Assembly: GCA_964596645.1 (NCBI GenBank)
Contig: CAZQVB010000038.1
Location: forward strand, 1-38,901
Direction: 5' to 3'
Length of the DNA: 38,901 bases
Source: CAVQEK01 sp964596645
Lineage (GTDB): Bacteria; Bacteroidota; Bacteroidia; Cytophagales; Cyclobacteriaceae
Shown piece after piece: positions 7,532-15,425 of the stretch (position 1 is the first letter of the stretch; each line of letters opens with the position of its first letter). The notes under the pieces were generated by a model. The model was given only the letters and a program-made list of their open reading frames with translations. It was not told where the DNA came from and made no database searches. The translations under genes and the position numbers were made by a program.

Positions 7532-7824
7532 TCTGGACCAAGAAGGCTTCTGGGCAATTTGAACGAGCCGTAAAATACATTTATAAAGAACAAGGATTTT
7601 ATTATGCTGACATCGTTCGCGAAAAAATACTTCAGACCACAGCATTGCTAGAAGGTCAACCTCAAATGTGGACAATTGAGCCACTTCTGTCACATAAAAA
7701 ATTCGATTATAGATTTCTTTTAGTTTGGAGTTACAAAATTATCTACAGGACCACCGAGGATAAAGTGATGATTTCCCGAGTCTTTCACACTTCCAGAAGT
7801 CCTAAAAAATTAAAAGGTATTTAA
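7519..7824 (+). CDS. RelE/ParE superfamily toxin
   Basis: A 101-residue basic protein of the RelE/ParE fold. Family features are the N-terminal WTKKASGQFERAVKYIY helix, a central segment, and the C-terminal strands YRFLLVWSYKIIYRTTEDKVMISRVFHTSRSPKKL, where the (Y/W)KIIYR and VFHTSR elements are typical. Members are either mRNA interferases (RelE) or gyrase inhibitors (ParE); the sequence does not decide, though the VFHTSR-P ending is common in ParE-like proteins. The ATG is inside the antitoxin gene. The pair lies between copies A and B of the composite repeat, and the palindrome at 7855-7883 follows 30 bases after the stop. Confidence 0.85.
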   Translation: MAQVIWTKKASGQFERAVKYIYKEQGFYYADIVREKILQTTALLEGQPQMWTIEPLLSHKKFDYRFLLVWSYKIIYRTTEDKVMISRVFHTSRSPKKLKGI

Positions 7825-7854
7825 TACAAAAAGACTAATAACAAAGGCAAAAAT

Positions 7855-7883
7855 ATAGCCCACGGTTTTAAACCGTGGGCTAT
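7855..7883. repeat. 29-nt perfect palindrome at the 3' end of the toxin gene
   Basis: Arms of 14 bp (ATAGCCCACGGTTT and its complement) around one central T. It begins copy B of the composite repeat and lies 30 bases downstream of the toxin stop, where an RNA hairpin could protect or end the transcript. No T-run follows. Confidence 0.9.
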
Positions 7884-8046
7884 GGAAAGGTATGTGATAA
7901 CGAACCGTTTCAACGGTTTAAAAACGGGGTTTGACGATAATCAACGGATTGAAAACCTCGAATCCCAAATGCATATATTGGATTATGATCCATTAGAAAG
8001 AAACGATAAACAACCATTGCCCACGGTTTTAAACCGTGGGCAATGG
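7873..8046 (+). repeat. composite REP-like repeat, copy B
   Basis: About 170 bases that align with copy A: GGGCTATGGAAAGG, a small palindrome at 7903-7918 (arms AACCGTT and AACGGTT), then the conserved block GATAATCAACGGATTGA ... ACGATAAACAACCAT, ending in a 33-nt palindrome at 8014-8046 with perfect 16-bp arms (CCATTGCCCACGGTTT) around one T. The outer palindromes are better preserved than in copy A. The final palindrome lies 41 bases beyond the stop of the convergent flavin reductase gene, so it could also serve that transcript's 3' end. Confidence 0.88.
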
Positions 8047-8087
8047 ATAATGCACAAACCGAACCTTTTTTATATTCTTTCTTCCAT

Positions 8088-8765
8088 TCAAACATCGTCA
8101 ATTTCCTGCACCGGTCTGTCGGGCTTTGGGTAGCCAAAGCGGGCGATCTTTTCAGGGACGAAATACGCGTCAAGACCTGCTGCCGCCACAGCACCGATCA
8201 TTTGCGGATCTACAAAGCCATCGGCACTCAGTGCATGCTTTGGCAGATTGATCTCTTTTATTTTACCAATGATGAAGTGTGTGCCGTTGCTGGTCACGCT
8301 GAGCTTCTCTTTAAATTCAAGACCAATTTTCAGTGCCGACTCCTTCACATATGGTGCAGCCACGTGTTCTGAATAAAAAGGCGTAAGACGGGCAGCATGA
8401 AATTCTGACTGATCTTTGTCAAAACGCGCTGCGGTGTGATGGGCTTGCTTTACAAATGACTCGTGGACAACATTGAGTGTGTAGCAACGCATTTCTATGA
8501 TGTTTTCCAACGTGTGGCGTGGCACCAGATGGGGCCGCACGATCATGCCCAGCAGGGGCGGGTTGGCACCCACATGCACTATAGAGTTCATAATGGCCAG
8601 GTTGGTGTTGCCAGACTTGTCGATGGTGCCGCAAAGAAAAGCCGTCTTCATGCCACTCACCGAATTGATGAACGTGGTGCGGAAGCGCTTCTCTAAATCC
8701 AGTATGCCTTTGAGCCCGATTCGAAAGGTGTGATCGTTAGCCTCTGACACGTGCCATCCCTCCAT
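8088..8765 (-). CDS. flavin reductase-like, FMN-binding split-barrel protein
   Basis: A 225-residue protein of the flavin reductase-like domain family (FMN-binding split barrel). The typical first half is visible: FRTTFINSVSGMKTAFLCGTIDKSGNTNLAIMNSIVHVGANPPLLGMIVRPHLVPRHTLENI, in which the SxxNLAxxNS and NPPLLGM segments form the flavin site. Such proteins reduce or bind FMN with NAD(P)H, or act as flavoprotein oxidoreductases; the substrate is unknown. Its start overlaps the end of the SDR gene by 29 bases, so the two are expressed together. A GTG five codons later would shorten the overlap and cannot be excluded. The 3' end faces the palindrome at 8014-8046. Confidence 0.85.
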   Translation of the reverse strand: MEGWHVSEANDHTFRIGLKGILDLEKRFRTTFINSVSGMKTAFLCGTIDKSGNTNLAIMNSIVHVGANPPLLGMIVRPHLVPRHTLENIIEMRCYTLNVVHESFVKQAHHTAARFDKDQSEFHAARLTPFYSEHVAAPYVKESALKIGLEFKEKLSVTSNGTHFIIGKIKEINLPKHALSADGFVDPQMIGAVAAAGLDAYFVPEKIARFGYPKPDRPVQEIDDV

Positions 8766-9447
8766 CCACGCCGATCGTCTGGCCGGTCATCCACTGTGCT
8801 GCATCACTGTTGAGTAAAAAATTTGCCATATCGGCCAGTTGTCCGGGGCTGCCGATCGAGCGCAGTGGATGTCTTTTCTGAGACGACTCCACCTTGTCTT
8901 CGCTCGAGAGCAAATGGCTGGCCAGGGGGGTGTCGGTGAGGGAGGGGGCTATGCAATTCACGCGTATGTCGGGCGACCACTCTGCGGCAAGTGACCGGGC
9001 CAGCGCCTCCAGCGCACCTTTGGCAGCCGCTATACTGGCATGAAAGGCCATACCCTGCTGTACAGCCACAGTAGAAAAAAGCACGACAGAGGCTTTTCCA
9101 TCAGCTTTGCGCAGCGCTTTGTAGCTACCCTGCAGCACCTTGATTGCACCAAAAAAGTTGATGGCAAGGTCGTGCTGAAAATCTTCCTGCTTCAGATTTT
9201 TAAAAGGTTTCAATGTGATGGTGCCGGGGCAATAGGCCAAGCCGTCGATGGTGTCGGGCAGCTCGTCTGCCGGGTAATCATCGGCAGTAGCGTCAAATTG
9301 GATATGGCTTATATTGGAGGCAGAGGGCAGATTGTCCGCTTTTCTGGAAAGCACATATATGGAGTGCTTTTGTTCTGCCAGCTGCTTTACCAGGGCCTGG
9401 CCTATGCCCGAGGTACCACCTACTATGAGTAAATTTTTTTCACGCAT
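8737..9447 (-). CDS. SDR family oxidoreductase
   Basis: A 236-residue classical short-chain dehydrogenase/reductase with an NAD(P)-binding Rossmann fold. The dinucleotide motif GGTSGIGQA starts near residue 10. NNAG is replaced by YCPG, the catalytic Ser is in FSTVA, and the usual YxxxK appears as HASIAAAKGALEA, that is with Ile in the Tyr position and Lys retained. It ends with the usual MTGQTIGVDGG. The Tyr replacement makes normal SDR catalysis uncertain. The ATG at 9447 is chosen; the frame runs further upstream without homology. It overlaps the flavin reductase gene downstream. It is divergent from the uronate operon, so a role as an uronate reductase is possible but not supported. Confidence 0.85.
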   Translation of the reverse strand: MREKNLLIVGGTSGIGQALVKQLAEQKHSIYVLSRKADNLPSASNISHIQFDATADDYPADELPDTIDGLAYCPGTITLKPFKNLKQEDFQHDLAINFFGAIKVLQGSYKALRKADGKASVVLFSTVAVQQGMAFHASIAAAKGALEALARSLAAEWSPDIRVNCIAPSLTDTPLASHLLSSEDKVESSQKRHPLRSIGSPGQLADMANFLLNSDAAQWMTGQTIGVDGGMARVRG

Positions 9448-9741
9448 GTGTATATTTTGTCTATTACAAAGATGAGCACCAAACGGAATGTTATGTCTAA
9501 TGTTTGCCATACGGCGGGTGCAAGGGTGTGCCCGACAGCATTTTCTGAAAGCCAAATTGGTATAGTCTGTTCATTTAATTATAGACATGGTGAGATTTTG
9601 CAAGCCAGCAAAGAAGAAGAGCTGTTCTGCTAAGATTAAGGTCGATAGCCCATTTACGCCCGAGCAGATACCAGGTGCTGGAGATACCTAGCCGAGCCAA
9701 TCCGCCCATTTTAAAAAAAGCAAAATTTAAATTACCTTTAT

Positions 9742-9753
9742 GCACACGTGTGC
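9742..9753. promoter_or_regulatory. 12-bp palindrome, candidate operator of the uronate operon
   Basis: GCACACGTGTGC is a perfect palindrome ending 15 bases upstream of the -7 box at 9769-9776. That is where a repressor or activator dimer could act. No regulator gene is encoded in the window, so the factor is unknown. Confidence 0.35.
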
Positions 9754-9768
9754 TTGACAAAGGATTTT

Positions 9769-9776
9769 TATATTTG
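9769..9776 (+). promoter_or_regulatory. TAnnTTTG -7 box, candidate promoter of the uronate operon
   Basis: TATATTTG matches the Bacteroidota -7 consensus. A TTGACA occurs at 9754-9759 but at only 12 bases' distance, so the -33 element is uncertain. The leader to the uxaE ATG would be about 135 bases long. Confidence 0.45.
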
Positions 9777-9916
9777 TTCCCACGAAGAGCAATCAAAATT
9801 TCATTTTCCCAATATCAGCATCGTTTGCAGGAACAAGGCATTTTTCTCATGCGATTATTCCAATCAATGAATAATGTGCGGTTTGTGCGGCTGCTGAAAA
9901 AAATAACTATACCAAC

Positions 9917-11164
9917 ATGAAACTAGAGAAATATTCCTTTGGCACTGGCGATCGATTTGCGCATCAGGGCGAGGCTCAACTGCAGGCAAGCATCAAAGCA
10001 AAAGAGGCCGGTGTTGCCCTCACCCACGTCTGGAACAAGTCGCACCGGGAGCACAAGACGGTAAAGTCTGACCCCTCCAGCGTGCGACAAGAGGCCGATG
10101 CCGCAGTGAAAGCCCTGGGATGGAAGGGCAGCTATCTGGTAGATGCCGACCACATCAACATGAGCAATGTAGACGGATACATCCCTTATTCAGATTTTTT
10201 TACCATTGATGTGGCCGACTTCATCGGTCGCCCTGCAGCACCGGAAAAGGTGGCAGACTTTATAGAGCGACATCAAAAATACCTGGGCAGTTTGCAAATA
10301 GAAGGATTGCCTGAGCCGTATCGCATCGATGAAATATTTCTGCAGGCGGTGGCCGGCAAATTTTTATTCGCCACCGAAGAGGCTGCCAAAATTTACCGGC
10401 ATATTGCTGAGGTCAAAGGCAATGAAGACTTCATTGCGGAGGTGTCTATGGATGAGGTGGACGACCCGCAGACACCGGCAGAGCTTTACTTTATACTTGC
10501 CATGCTGGCAGATGCCGGCGTGCCGCTGCAAACGATAGCACCTAAATTTACAGGCCGGTTCAACAAAGGCGTAGACTACGTCGGCGATGTGGAACAGTTT
10601 GCCAAAGAATTTGAGGCCGATATACTGGTGATAAAAAAAGCCATAGAGTCGTTTGGCCTGCCCGCCAACCTTAAATTGAGCGTGCACTCGGGTAGCGACA
10701 AATTTTCCATATACCAACCCATTCGCGAGCTTACAAAAAAACACGATGCAGGCGTGCACGTGAAAACAGCCGGCACCACTTGGCTGGAAGAACTGATTGG
10801 ATTGGCCATGGCGGGTGGCGATGGCCTGGAGCTGGCCAAAGGCATATATGCCAAGGCGCTCGACCGATTCGAGGAGCTTACCGATCCATACCGCACGGTG
10901 ATCGACGTACACAAAGAGGAGTTGCCATCGGCCGATGAGGTGAACGGCTGGAGCGGCGAAAAATACGCCGACACGCTGCGTCACGTGCCGGGTCATCCCG
11001 ACTTCAACCCGCAGTTCAGGCAGTTGCTTCATTGCGGCTACAAGGTGGCCGCTGAGTATGGCGACGAGTACTACAATGCCCTGAAAAAGTATAAAGACAT
11101 CATCGCCGCCAACGTGACGGAAAACATATTTGATCGCCACATCAAACCATTATTCATAGGCTGA
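9917..11164 (+). CDS. uxaE: tagaturonate epimerase family protein
   Basis: A 415-residue protein of the UxaE family, first characterised in Thermotoga, where it converts D-tagaturonate to D-fructuronate by C4 epimerisation. The call rests on overall recognition of the family (N-terminal KYSFGTGDRFAHQGEAQLQA, central KFTGRFNKGVDYVGD, later LSVHSGSDKFSIYQPI and C-terminal LLHCGYKVAAEYGDEYY) and on context: uxaC, kdgK and kdgA follow in the same operon. It links galacturonate to the fructuronate/mannonate branch, so the altronate enzymes UxaB and UxaA would not be needed. The metal and catalytic residues are not known to me with confidence. It starts at an ATG, is first of seven genes, and is 12 bases from uxaC. 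Confidence 0.85.
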   Translation: MKLEKYSFGTGDRFAHQGEAQLQASIKAKEAGVALTHVWNKSHREHKTVKSDPSSVRQEADAAVKALGWKGSYLVDADHINMSNVDGYIPYSDFFTIDVADFIGRPAAPEKVADFIERHQKYLGSLQIEGLPEPYRIDEIFLQAVAGKFLFATEEAAKIYRHIAEVKGNEDFIAEVSMDEVDDPQTPAELYFILAMLADAGVPLQTIAPKFTGRFNKGVDYVGDVEQFAKEFEADILVIKKAIESFGLPANLKLSVHSGSDKFSIYQPIRELTKKHDAGVHVKTAGTTWLEELIGLAMAGGDGLELAKGIYAKALDRFEELTDPYRTVIDVHKEELPSADEVNGWSGEKYADTLRHVPGHPDFNPQFRQLLHCGYKVAAEYGDEYYNALKKYKDIIAANVTENIFDRHIKPLFIG

Positions 11165-11176
11165 TACCAACATAGC

Positions 11177-12580
11177 ATGAAGAAGTTTTTGGACAAAAAT
11201 TTTATACTCGACACCGATACGGCGGAGTACCTGTACCACGAGCATGCCGCCAATATGCCCATCATCGACTACCACTGCCACCTGCCGCCCAACGACATAG
11301 CCAGCGACAGGAAGTTTGAGAACATGACCAAGATATGGCTCGACGGCGACCACTATAAATGGCGGGCAATGCGCACCAATGGCGTAAACGAAGAGTACAT
11401 CACCGGCAAAGCCGACGACTGGCAGAAGTTTGAAAAATGGGCAGCCACCGTGCCACAAACCATGCGCAATCCGCTGTACCACTGGACGCACATGGAACTC
11501 AAGAATCCGTTTGGCATAGAGAAATTGCTCAATCGCGACAGCGCCAGGGAGATCTACGATCGCTGCGGGGAGTTGCTTCAGCAGGACGACTTCAGTTGCC
11601 GGGGGCTGCTCGAGCATTTTCGTGTAGAAGTAGTATGCACCACCGACGATCCGGTGGATGGCCTTGAGCACCACAAAACCATTCAAGATACGTCATTTGG
11701 CACCAAGGTGCTACCGACCTTTCGGGCCGACAAAGCTATGGCCATAGAGCATGTGGCCAATTACAACCACTACCTCGATCAACTGGCGGCTGTAGCCGGA
11801 ACCAACATCAGCAGCTATCGCGACTTGCTCGATACGCTGCAAAAGCGTCATGATTATTTTCACGAAATGGGCGGCCGGCTGTCGGATCACGGGCTGGAGC
11901 AGATGTATGCGGAAGACTACACCGATGCTGAGATTGAAAGCATTTTCAGGCAGCTGAGAAGCGGCAGGGCCGTAGACGCTGCACAGGGCCTGAAGTTTAA
12001 ATCGGCCGTGCTGTATGAACTGGGCATAATGGATCATGCCAAAGGATGGACGCAGCAGTTTCACCTCGGTGCGCTGCGCGGCAACAACAGCCGCATGCTG
12101 CGCCAGCTGGGCCCCGATACCGGCTTCGATTCTATCGGTGACTTTGAGATGGGGCGGCCTATGTCGCGCTTTTTTGATAAGCTCGATAGTGAGGACCGAC
12201 TCGCCAAGACGATCATCTACAACCTCAATCCGCGCGATAATTACCTGGTGGCCACCATGATCGGAAACTTCAACGATGGCTCCATACCGGGCAAGATGCA
12301 GTTTGGTACCGGTTGGTGGTTTCTCGATCAGAAGGAAGGCATGGAGTGGCAGATGAACGCACTGTCGAACCTGGGCTTGCTCAGTCGGTTTGTAGGCATG
12401 CTCACCGATAGCCGCAGCTTTCTCTCCTATCCACGCCACGATTATTTTCGCCGCATACTCTGCAACCTGCTCGGCAATGACGTGGAAAATGGCGAACTGC
12501 CCAACGATCGTGCCCTGCTCGGCGAAATGGTGGAAAATATCTGCTACTACAATGCAAAAAACTATTTCAATTTCTCATAA
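11177..12580 (+). CDS. uxaC: glucuronate isomerase
   Basis: A 467-residue uronate isomerase of the amidohydrolase-like superfamily, the usual length for UxaC. It interconverts D-glucuronate and D-fructuronate, and D-galacturonate and D-tagaturonate, in the cytoplasm. The N-terminal metal-site motif is DYHCHLPP (His33 and His35), and typical segments include WRAMRTNGV, CTTDDPVD, LKFKSAVLYELGIMDHAKGWTQQFHLGALR, GWWFLDQKEGMEWQM, LSRFVGMLTDSRSFLSYPRHDYFRRILCNLLG. It stands between uxaE and kdgK with short gaps, which supports joint use of both hexuronates. Confidence 0.96.
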   Translation: MKKFLDKNFILDTDTAEYLYHEHAANMPIIDYHCHLPPNDIASDRKFENMTKIWLDGDHYKWRAMRTNGVNEEYITGKADDWQKFEKWAATVPQTMRNPLYHWTHMELKNPFGIEKLLNRDSAREIYDRCGELLQQDDFSCRGLLEHFRVEVVCTTDDPVDGLEHHKTIQDTSFGTKVLPTFRADKAMAIEHVANYNHYLDQLAAVAGTNISSYRDLLDTLQKRHDYFHEMGGRLSDHGLEQMYAEDYTDAEIESIFRQLRSGRAVDAAQGLKFKSAVLYELGIMDHAKGWTQQFHLGALRGNNSRMLRQLGPDTGFDSIGDFEMGRPMSRFFDKLDSEDRLAKTIIYNLNPRDNYLVATMIGNFNDGSIPGKMQFGTGWWFLDQKEGMEWQMNALSNLGLLSRFVGMLTDSRSFLSYPRHDYFRRILCNLLGNDVENGELPNDRALLGEMVENICYYNAKNYFNFS

Positions 12581-12598
12581 CCAAAAACAAAGAATGCC

Positions 12599-13633
12599 AT
12601 GCCCAAAATAGTGACCTTCGGAGAAATAATGCTGCGACTAGCCCCCCCGGGATATTTGCGCTTTACGCAGGCCAATGCGCTGGAAGCAACCTTTGGCGGC
12701 GGCGAGGCCAACGTGGCGGTGTCGTGTGCCAACTACGGCATGGAGGCCAGCTTCGTAACACGAATGCCAAAAAATGACATTGCCGACTGGTGCATACGCA
12801 CCCTGCGCTCCTATGGTGTAGATACCGGCCAGATCGTATTTGGTGGCGAGCGCCTCGGCATATATTTCCTGGAAACCGGTGCGGTAAGCAGAGGCAGCAA
12901 AGTAGTGTACGACCGGGCTCACTCCGCCATCTCCGACATACAAAAGGGCATGATAGACTGGGACAAGGTGCTGCACGGAGCCGATTGGTTTCACTGGACG
13001 GGCATTACCCCGGCCATATCGCAAGGCGCTGCCGATGTGTGCCTGGAAGGCATCAAAGCGGCCAATGAAAAGGGCATTACCGTGTCTACCGATTTGAACT
13101 ATAGAAAGAACCTTTGGAAATATGGCAAGAGCGCTGCCGATGTGATGCCCGCCCTTGTAGAAGGCTGCGACATCATATTGGGCAATGAAGAAGATGCCGA
13201 AAAAGTATTTGATATACACCCTGAAGGTGTGGATGTGACAAGCGGCGAAGTGGAAGGCAAAGCTTATGAGTCGGTGGGCCGGCAACTGATGGATCGCTTC
13301 CCCAGAGCAAAAAAAGTGATCATTACCCTGCGCGGCTCCGTGAGTGCCAGTCACAACAGCTGGTCGGGTGTGCTGTGGAATGGTGAAAAACTGTATGAGG
13401 CGCCCACTTACCAGATCACTCATATAGTAGATCGTGTGGGTGGGGGAGACTCTTTCATGGGCGGGCTCATCTATGGCTTGAATGCTTACGCCGACGACGA
13501 CCAAAAAGCGCTGAATTTTGCCGTGGCAGCATCGTGCCTCAAGCACACCATACAGGGCGATTACAACCAGGTGTCGGTGAGTGAAGTGGAAAAATTGATG
13601 GAGGGCGACGCCTCCGGAAGGGTAAGCCGCTAG
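12599..13633 (+). CDS. kdgK: 2-dehydro-3-deoxygluconokinase (PfkB family sugar kinase)
   Basis: A 344-residue PfkB/ribokinase-family kinase expected to phosphorylate 2-keto-3-deoxygluconate (KDG) to KDPG with ATP. It begins KIVTFGEIMLRLAPPG, has the FGGGEANVA substrate loop near residue 33, and the C-terminal signature DRVGGGDSFMGG with catalytic Asp284 (GGGD in place of the commoner GAGD). KDG specificity is inferred from the neighbours, uxaC upstream and the KDPG aldolase downstream. The gap to kdgA is 81 bases, the longest inside the operon, with no obvious terminator. Confidence 0.9.
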   Translation: MPKIVTFGEIMLRLAPPGYLRFTQANALEATFGGGEANVAVSCANYGMEASFVTRMPKNDIADWCIRTLRSYGVDTGQIVFGGERLGIYFLETGAVSRGSKVVYDRAHSAISDIQKGMIDWDKVLHGADWFHWTGITPAISQGAADVCLEGIKAANEKGITVSTDLNYRKNLWKYGKSAADVMPALVEGCDIILGNEEDAEKVFDIHPEGVDVTSGEVEGKAYESVGRQLMDRFPRAKKVIITLRGSVSASHNSWSGVLWNGEKLYEAPTYQITHIVDRVGGGDSFMGGLIYGLNAYADDDQKALNFAVAASCLKHTIQGDYNQVSVSEVEKLMEGDASGRVSR

Positions 13634-13714
13634 CCGAGCCGGAAAGGTGAGTACTCCGGAAAAGGCGGCAGTTTTAGTGCAGTAAAAGTAGATGATCATT
13701 TAGAATAACAGGAT

Positions 13715-14389
13715 ATGGCCAGATTCAGCAGACTACAAGTGTATGGGCAGATGTACGCCACAGGCATGGTGCCTGTATTTTTTCATAAAGATGTAGCGCA
13801 GTGCAAAGATGTGCTGCAGGCCTGCTACGATGGCGGTGCGCGCATCTTCGAATTCACCAATCGGGGCGACAGGGCGCATCTGGTCTTTCAGGAGCTGGTG
13901 ATATGGGCAGAGAAGAATACGCCGGAAATGATGCTCGGAGTAGGTTCTGTAGTCGATGCCGGCACCACTGCTTTGTACATACAGCTTGGCGCTGCTTTTA
14001 TAGTGTCGCCCGTATTGAACCCTGAGATGGCGGCAACCTGCAACCGGCGCAAAATTGCCTGGTCGCCGGGCTGTGGCAGCTTATCGGAGATATCGAAGGC
14101 AGAGGAACTGGGCGCCGAAGTAGTGAAAATTTTTCCCGGCGCTTCGGTAGGCGGGCCGGAGTTTATCAAAAATGTGCTGGGACCGTGCCCGTGGTCCAGC
14201 ATTATGCCCACCGGGGGCGTGTCGCCGGAGGAAGATAATCTGAAGAGATGGATACAGGCCGGAGCATACTGTGTGGGCATGGGCTCGCAGCTTATGGTAA
14301 AGAAAGAAAGCGGGGCATTTGATCTCGATGCAATAAAAGAAAAGACCCAGAGCGCTATCGAGCTGATCAGGCGTTATAGAAAGAGCTAG
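13715..14389 (+). CDS. kdgA: KDPG aldolase (bifunctional with 4-hydroxy-2-oxoglutarate aldolase)
   Basis: A 224-residue class I aldolase that would split 2-keto-3-deoxy-6-phosphogluconate into pyruvate and glyceraldehyde 3-phosphate. The TIM-barrel landmarks are present: FEFTNRG with Glu46, GVGSVVDA, IVSPVLNP, the Schiff-base Lys138 in VKIFPG, and MPTGGV. The usual PGxxTPTE segment is altered to SPGCGSLSEI, a variation also seen in Bacteroidota homologs as far as I recall. It is the last catabolic gene before the transporter genes of the same operon. Confidence 0.93.
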   Translation: MARFSRLQVYGQMYATGMVPVFFHKDVAQCKDVLQACYDGGARIFEFTNRGDRAHLVFQELVIWAEKNTPEMMLGVGSVVDAGTTALYIQLGAAFIVSPVLNPEMAATCNRRKIAWSPGCGSLSEISKAEELGAEVVKIFPGASVGGPEFIKNVLGPCPWSSIMPTGGVSPEEDNLKRWIQAGAYCVGMGSQLMVKKESGAFDLDAIKEKTQSAIELIRRYRKS

Positions 14390-14420
14390 TTTTTTTGGGG
14401 GACAGTAAAAGGAGAAAATC

Positions 14421-15395
14421 ATGTGTACACGCAGTATTATTTTGATCACAGGCTTGCTATTGGCAGTTTCATGCGGTGAGGCAGAAAAAGGTAAAGCTTT
14501 GAAGCTGGCCCACTCGCTGCCCATTGAGCATCCGGTGCATCAGGGAATGGAGTATATGGCCAAGCGGCTGGAAGAATTGTCTTCGGGGCAGCTGACCATT
14601 CAGATATACCCCAGTGAGCAATTGGGCTCTGAGCAGCAATGCGTAGAGCTGGTACAGATTGGCAGCCTGGCCATCACCAAAGTATCGGCAGCAGTGATGG
14701 AGAGCTTTTCGGAAGACTACAAAGTGCTGGGTTTGCCCTATCTTTTTAAAAATAATGAACATGCTTTCGAGGTATTTAATGGTGAAGTAGGCCGGGAGTT
14801 GCTGTTGAGCACTCAGGATAAACTCATACGCGGACTGTGCTTTTACGACGCCGGCAGCCGTAGCTTTTATACGGTAAAAAAACCCGTACTCACACCTGCC
14901 GATCTCAAAGGAATGAAAATAAGGGTAATGAAGAGCAAGATGTCGATCGACATGGTGCAGGCGCTGGGAGGCTCACCCACGCCTATTTCTTTTGGTGAGT
15001 TGTACACGGCTTTGCAAAGCGGTGTGGTAGATGGCGCAGAAAACAACCCGCCGAGCTTCTACACTTCCCGCCACTACGAAGTGTGCAAGCACTACTCTTT
15101 AGATGAGCACTCCTCTGTACCCGATGTGCTGGTGATGAGCACCCACGTGTGGAACGGACTTACGCCGCAAGAGCAGCAGTGGCTGCAACAAGCCGCCGAC
15201 GAATCGGTACCCATACAACGCAAGCTGTGGAAGGAGTCGGTAGAAGAGTCGCTGGCCGAGGTGAAGAAAGCCGGAGTGACCGTACACGAACCCGACAAGC
15301 AGGCTTTTGAACAAGAGGTGCAGGGCATATATGAGTCGTACCGCGACAATGAGACCATCTACAATTACATACAGCGCATAAAGGCGTTGAAGTGA
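14421..15395 (+). CDS. TRAP transporter substrate-binding subunit (DctP-like), lipoprotein
   Basis: Extracytoplasmic binding protein, 324 residues, presumably for hexuronates given the catabolic genes upstream. The signal peptide ends in AVSC (Cys18), a lipoprotein signal, so the protein is membrane-anchored and not free in the periplasm. DctP motifs: YPSEQLGSEQQ, LGLPYLF, LKGMKIRVMKSKM with Arg168 as the expected carboxylate-binding residue, and SFGELYTALQSGVVDGAENNP. The start is preceded by an unusually good Shine-Dalgarno sequence (AAGGAG, seven bases before ATG), which could raise expression of the binding protein relative to the enzymes. Confidence 0.92.
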   Translation: MCTRSIILITGLLLAVSCGEAEKGKALKLAHSLPIEHPVHQGMEYMAKRLEELSSGQLTIQIYPSEQLGSEQQCVELVQIGSLAITKVSAAVMESFSEDYKVLGLPYLFKNNEHAFEVFNGEVGRELLLSTQDKLIRGLCFYDAGSRSFYTVKKPVLTPADLKGMKIRVMKSKMSIDMVQALGGSPTPISFGELYTALQSGVVDGAENNPPSFYTSRHYEVCKHYSLDEHSSVPDVLVMSTHVWNGLTPQEQQWLQQAADESVPIQRKLWKESVEESLAEVKKAGVTVHEPDKQAFEQEVQGIYESYRDNETIYNYIQRIKALK

Positions 15396-15425
15396 CTTTT
15401 TTAGTGTGAAATTGATACCCGGATT

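Larger units (their letters stand above)
9448..9916. other. divergent intergenic region between the SDR gene and the uronate operon
   Basis: About 470 bases without a convincing gene. A plus-strand frame at 9675-9920 (81 codons) has no recognisable family and overlaps the uxaE start, so it is taken as chance. The right part holds a 12-bp palindrome and a -7 box, listed separately; the left part presumably holds the SDR promoter, where only a near match to the -7 consensus is seen. Confidence 0.6.

Noticed and set aside
6461..8046. Repeated short sequences considered as a CRISPR array
   Set aside because: The units are palindromic, irregularly spaced and separated by genes, with no constant repeat-spacer pattern and no cas genes.
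7882..8194. Overlapping frames on both strands over repeat copy B (7882-8133 plus, 7910-8194 minus)
   Set aside because: They consist mostly of the repeat palindromes and run into the flavin reductase gene; they are by-products of the repeat.
9754..9759. TTGACA as an E. coli-type -35 element for the uronate operon
   Set aside because: Spacing to any -10-like sequence does not fit, and the other promoters in the window follow the Bacteroidota TAnnTTTG type.
9675..9920. 81-codon frame upstream of uxaE
   Set aside because: Basic, no family, contains the promoter box at 9769-9776 and overlaps the uxaE start codon.
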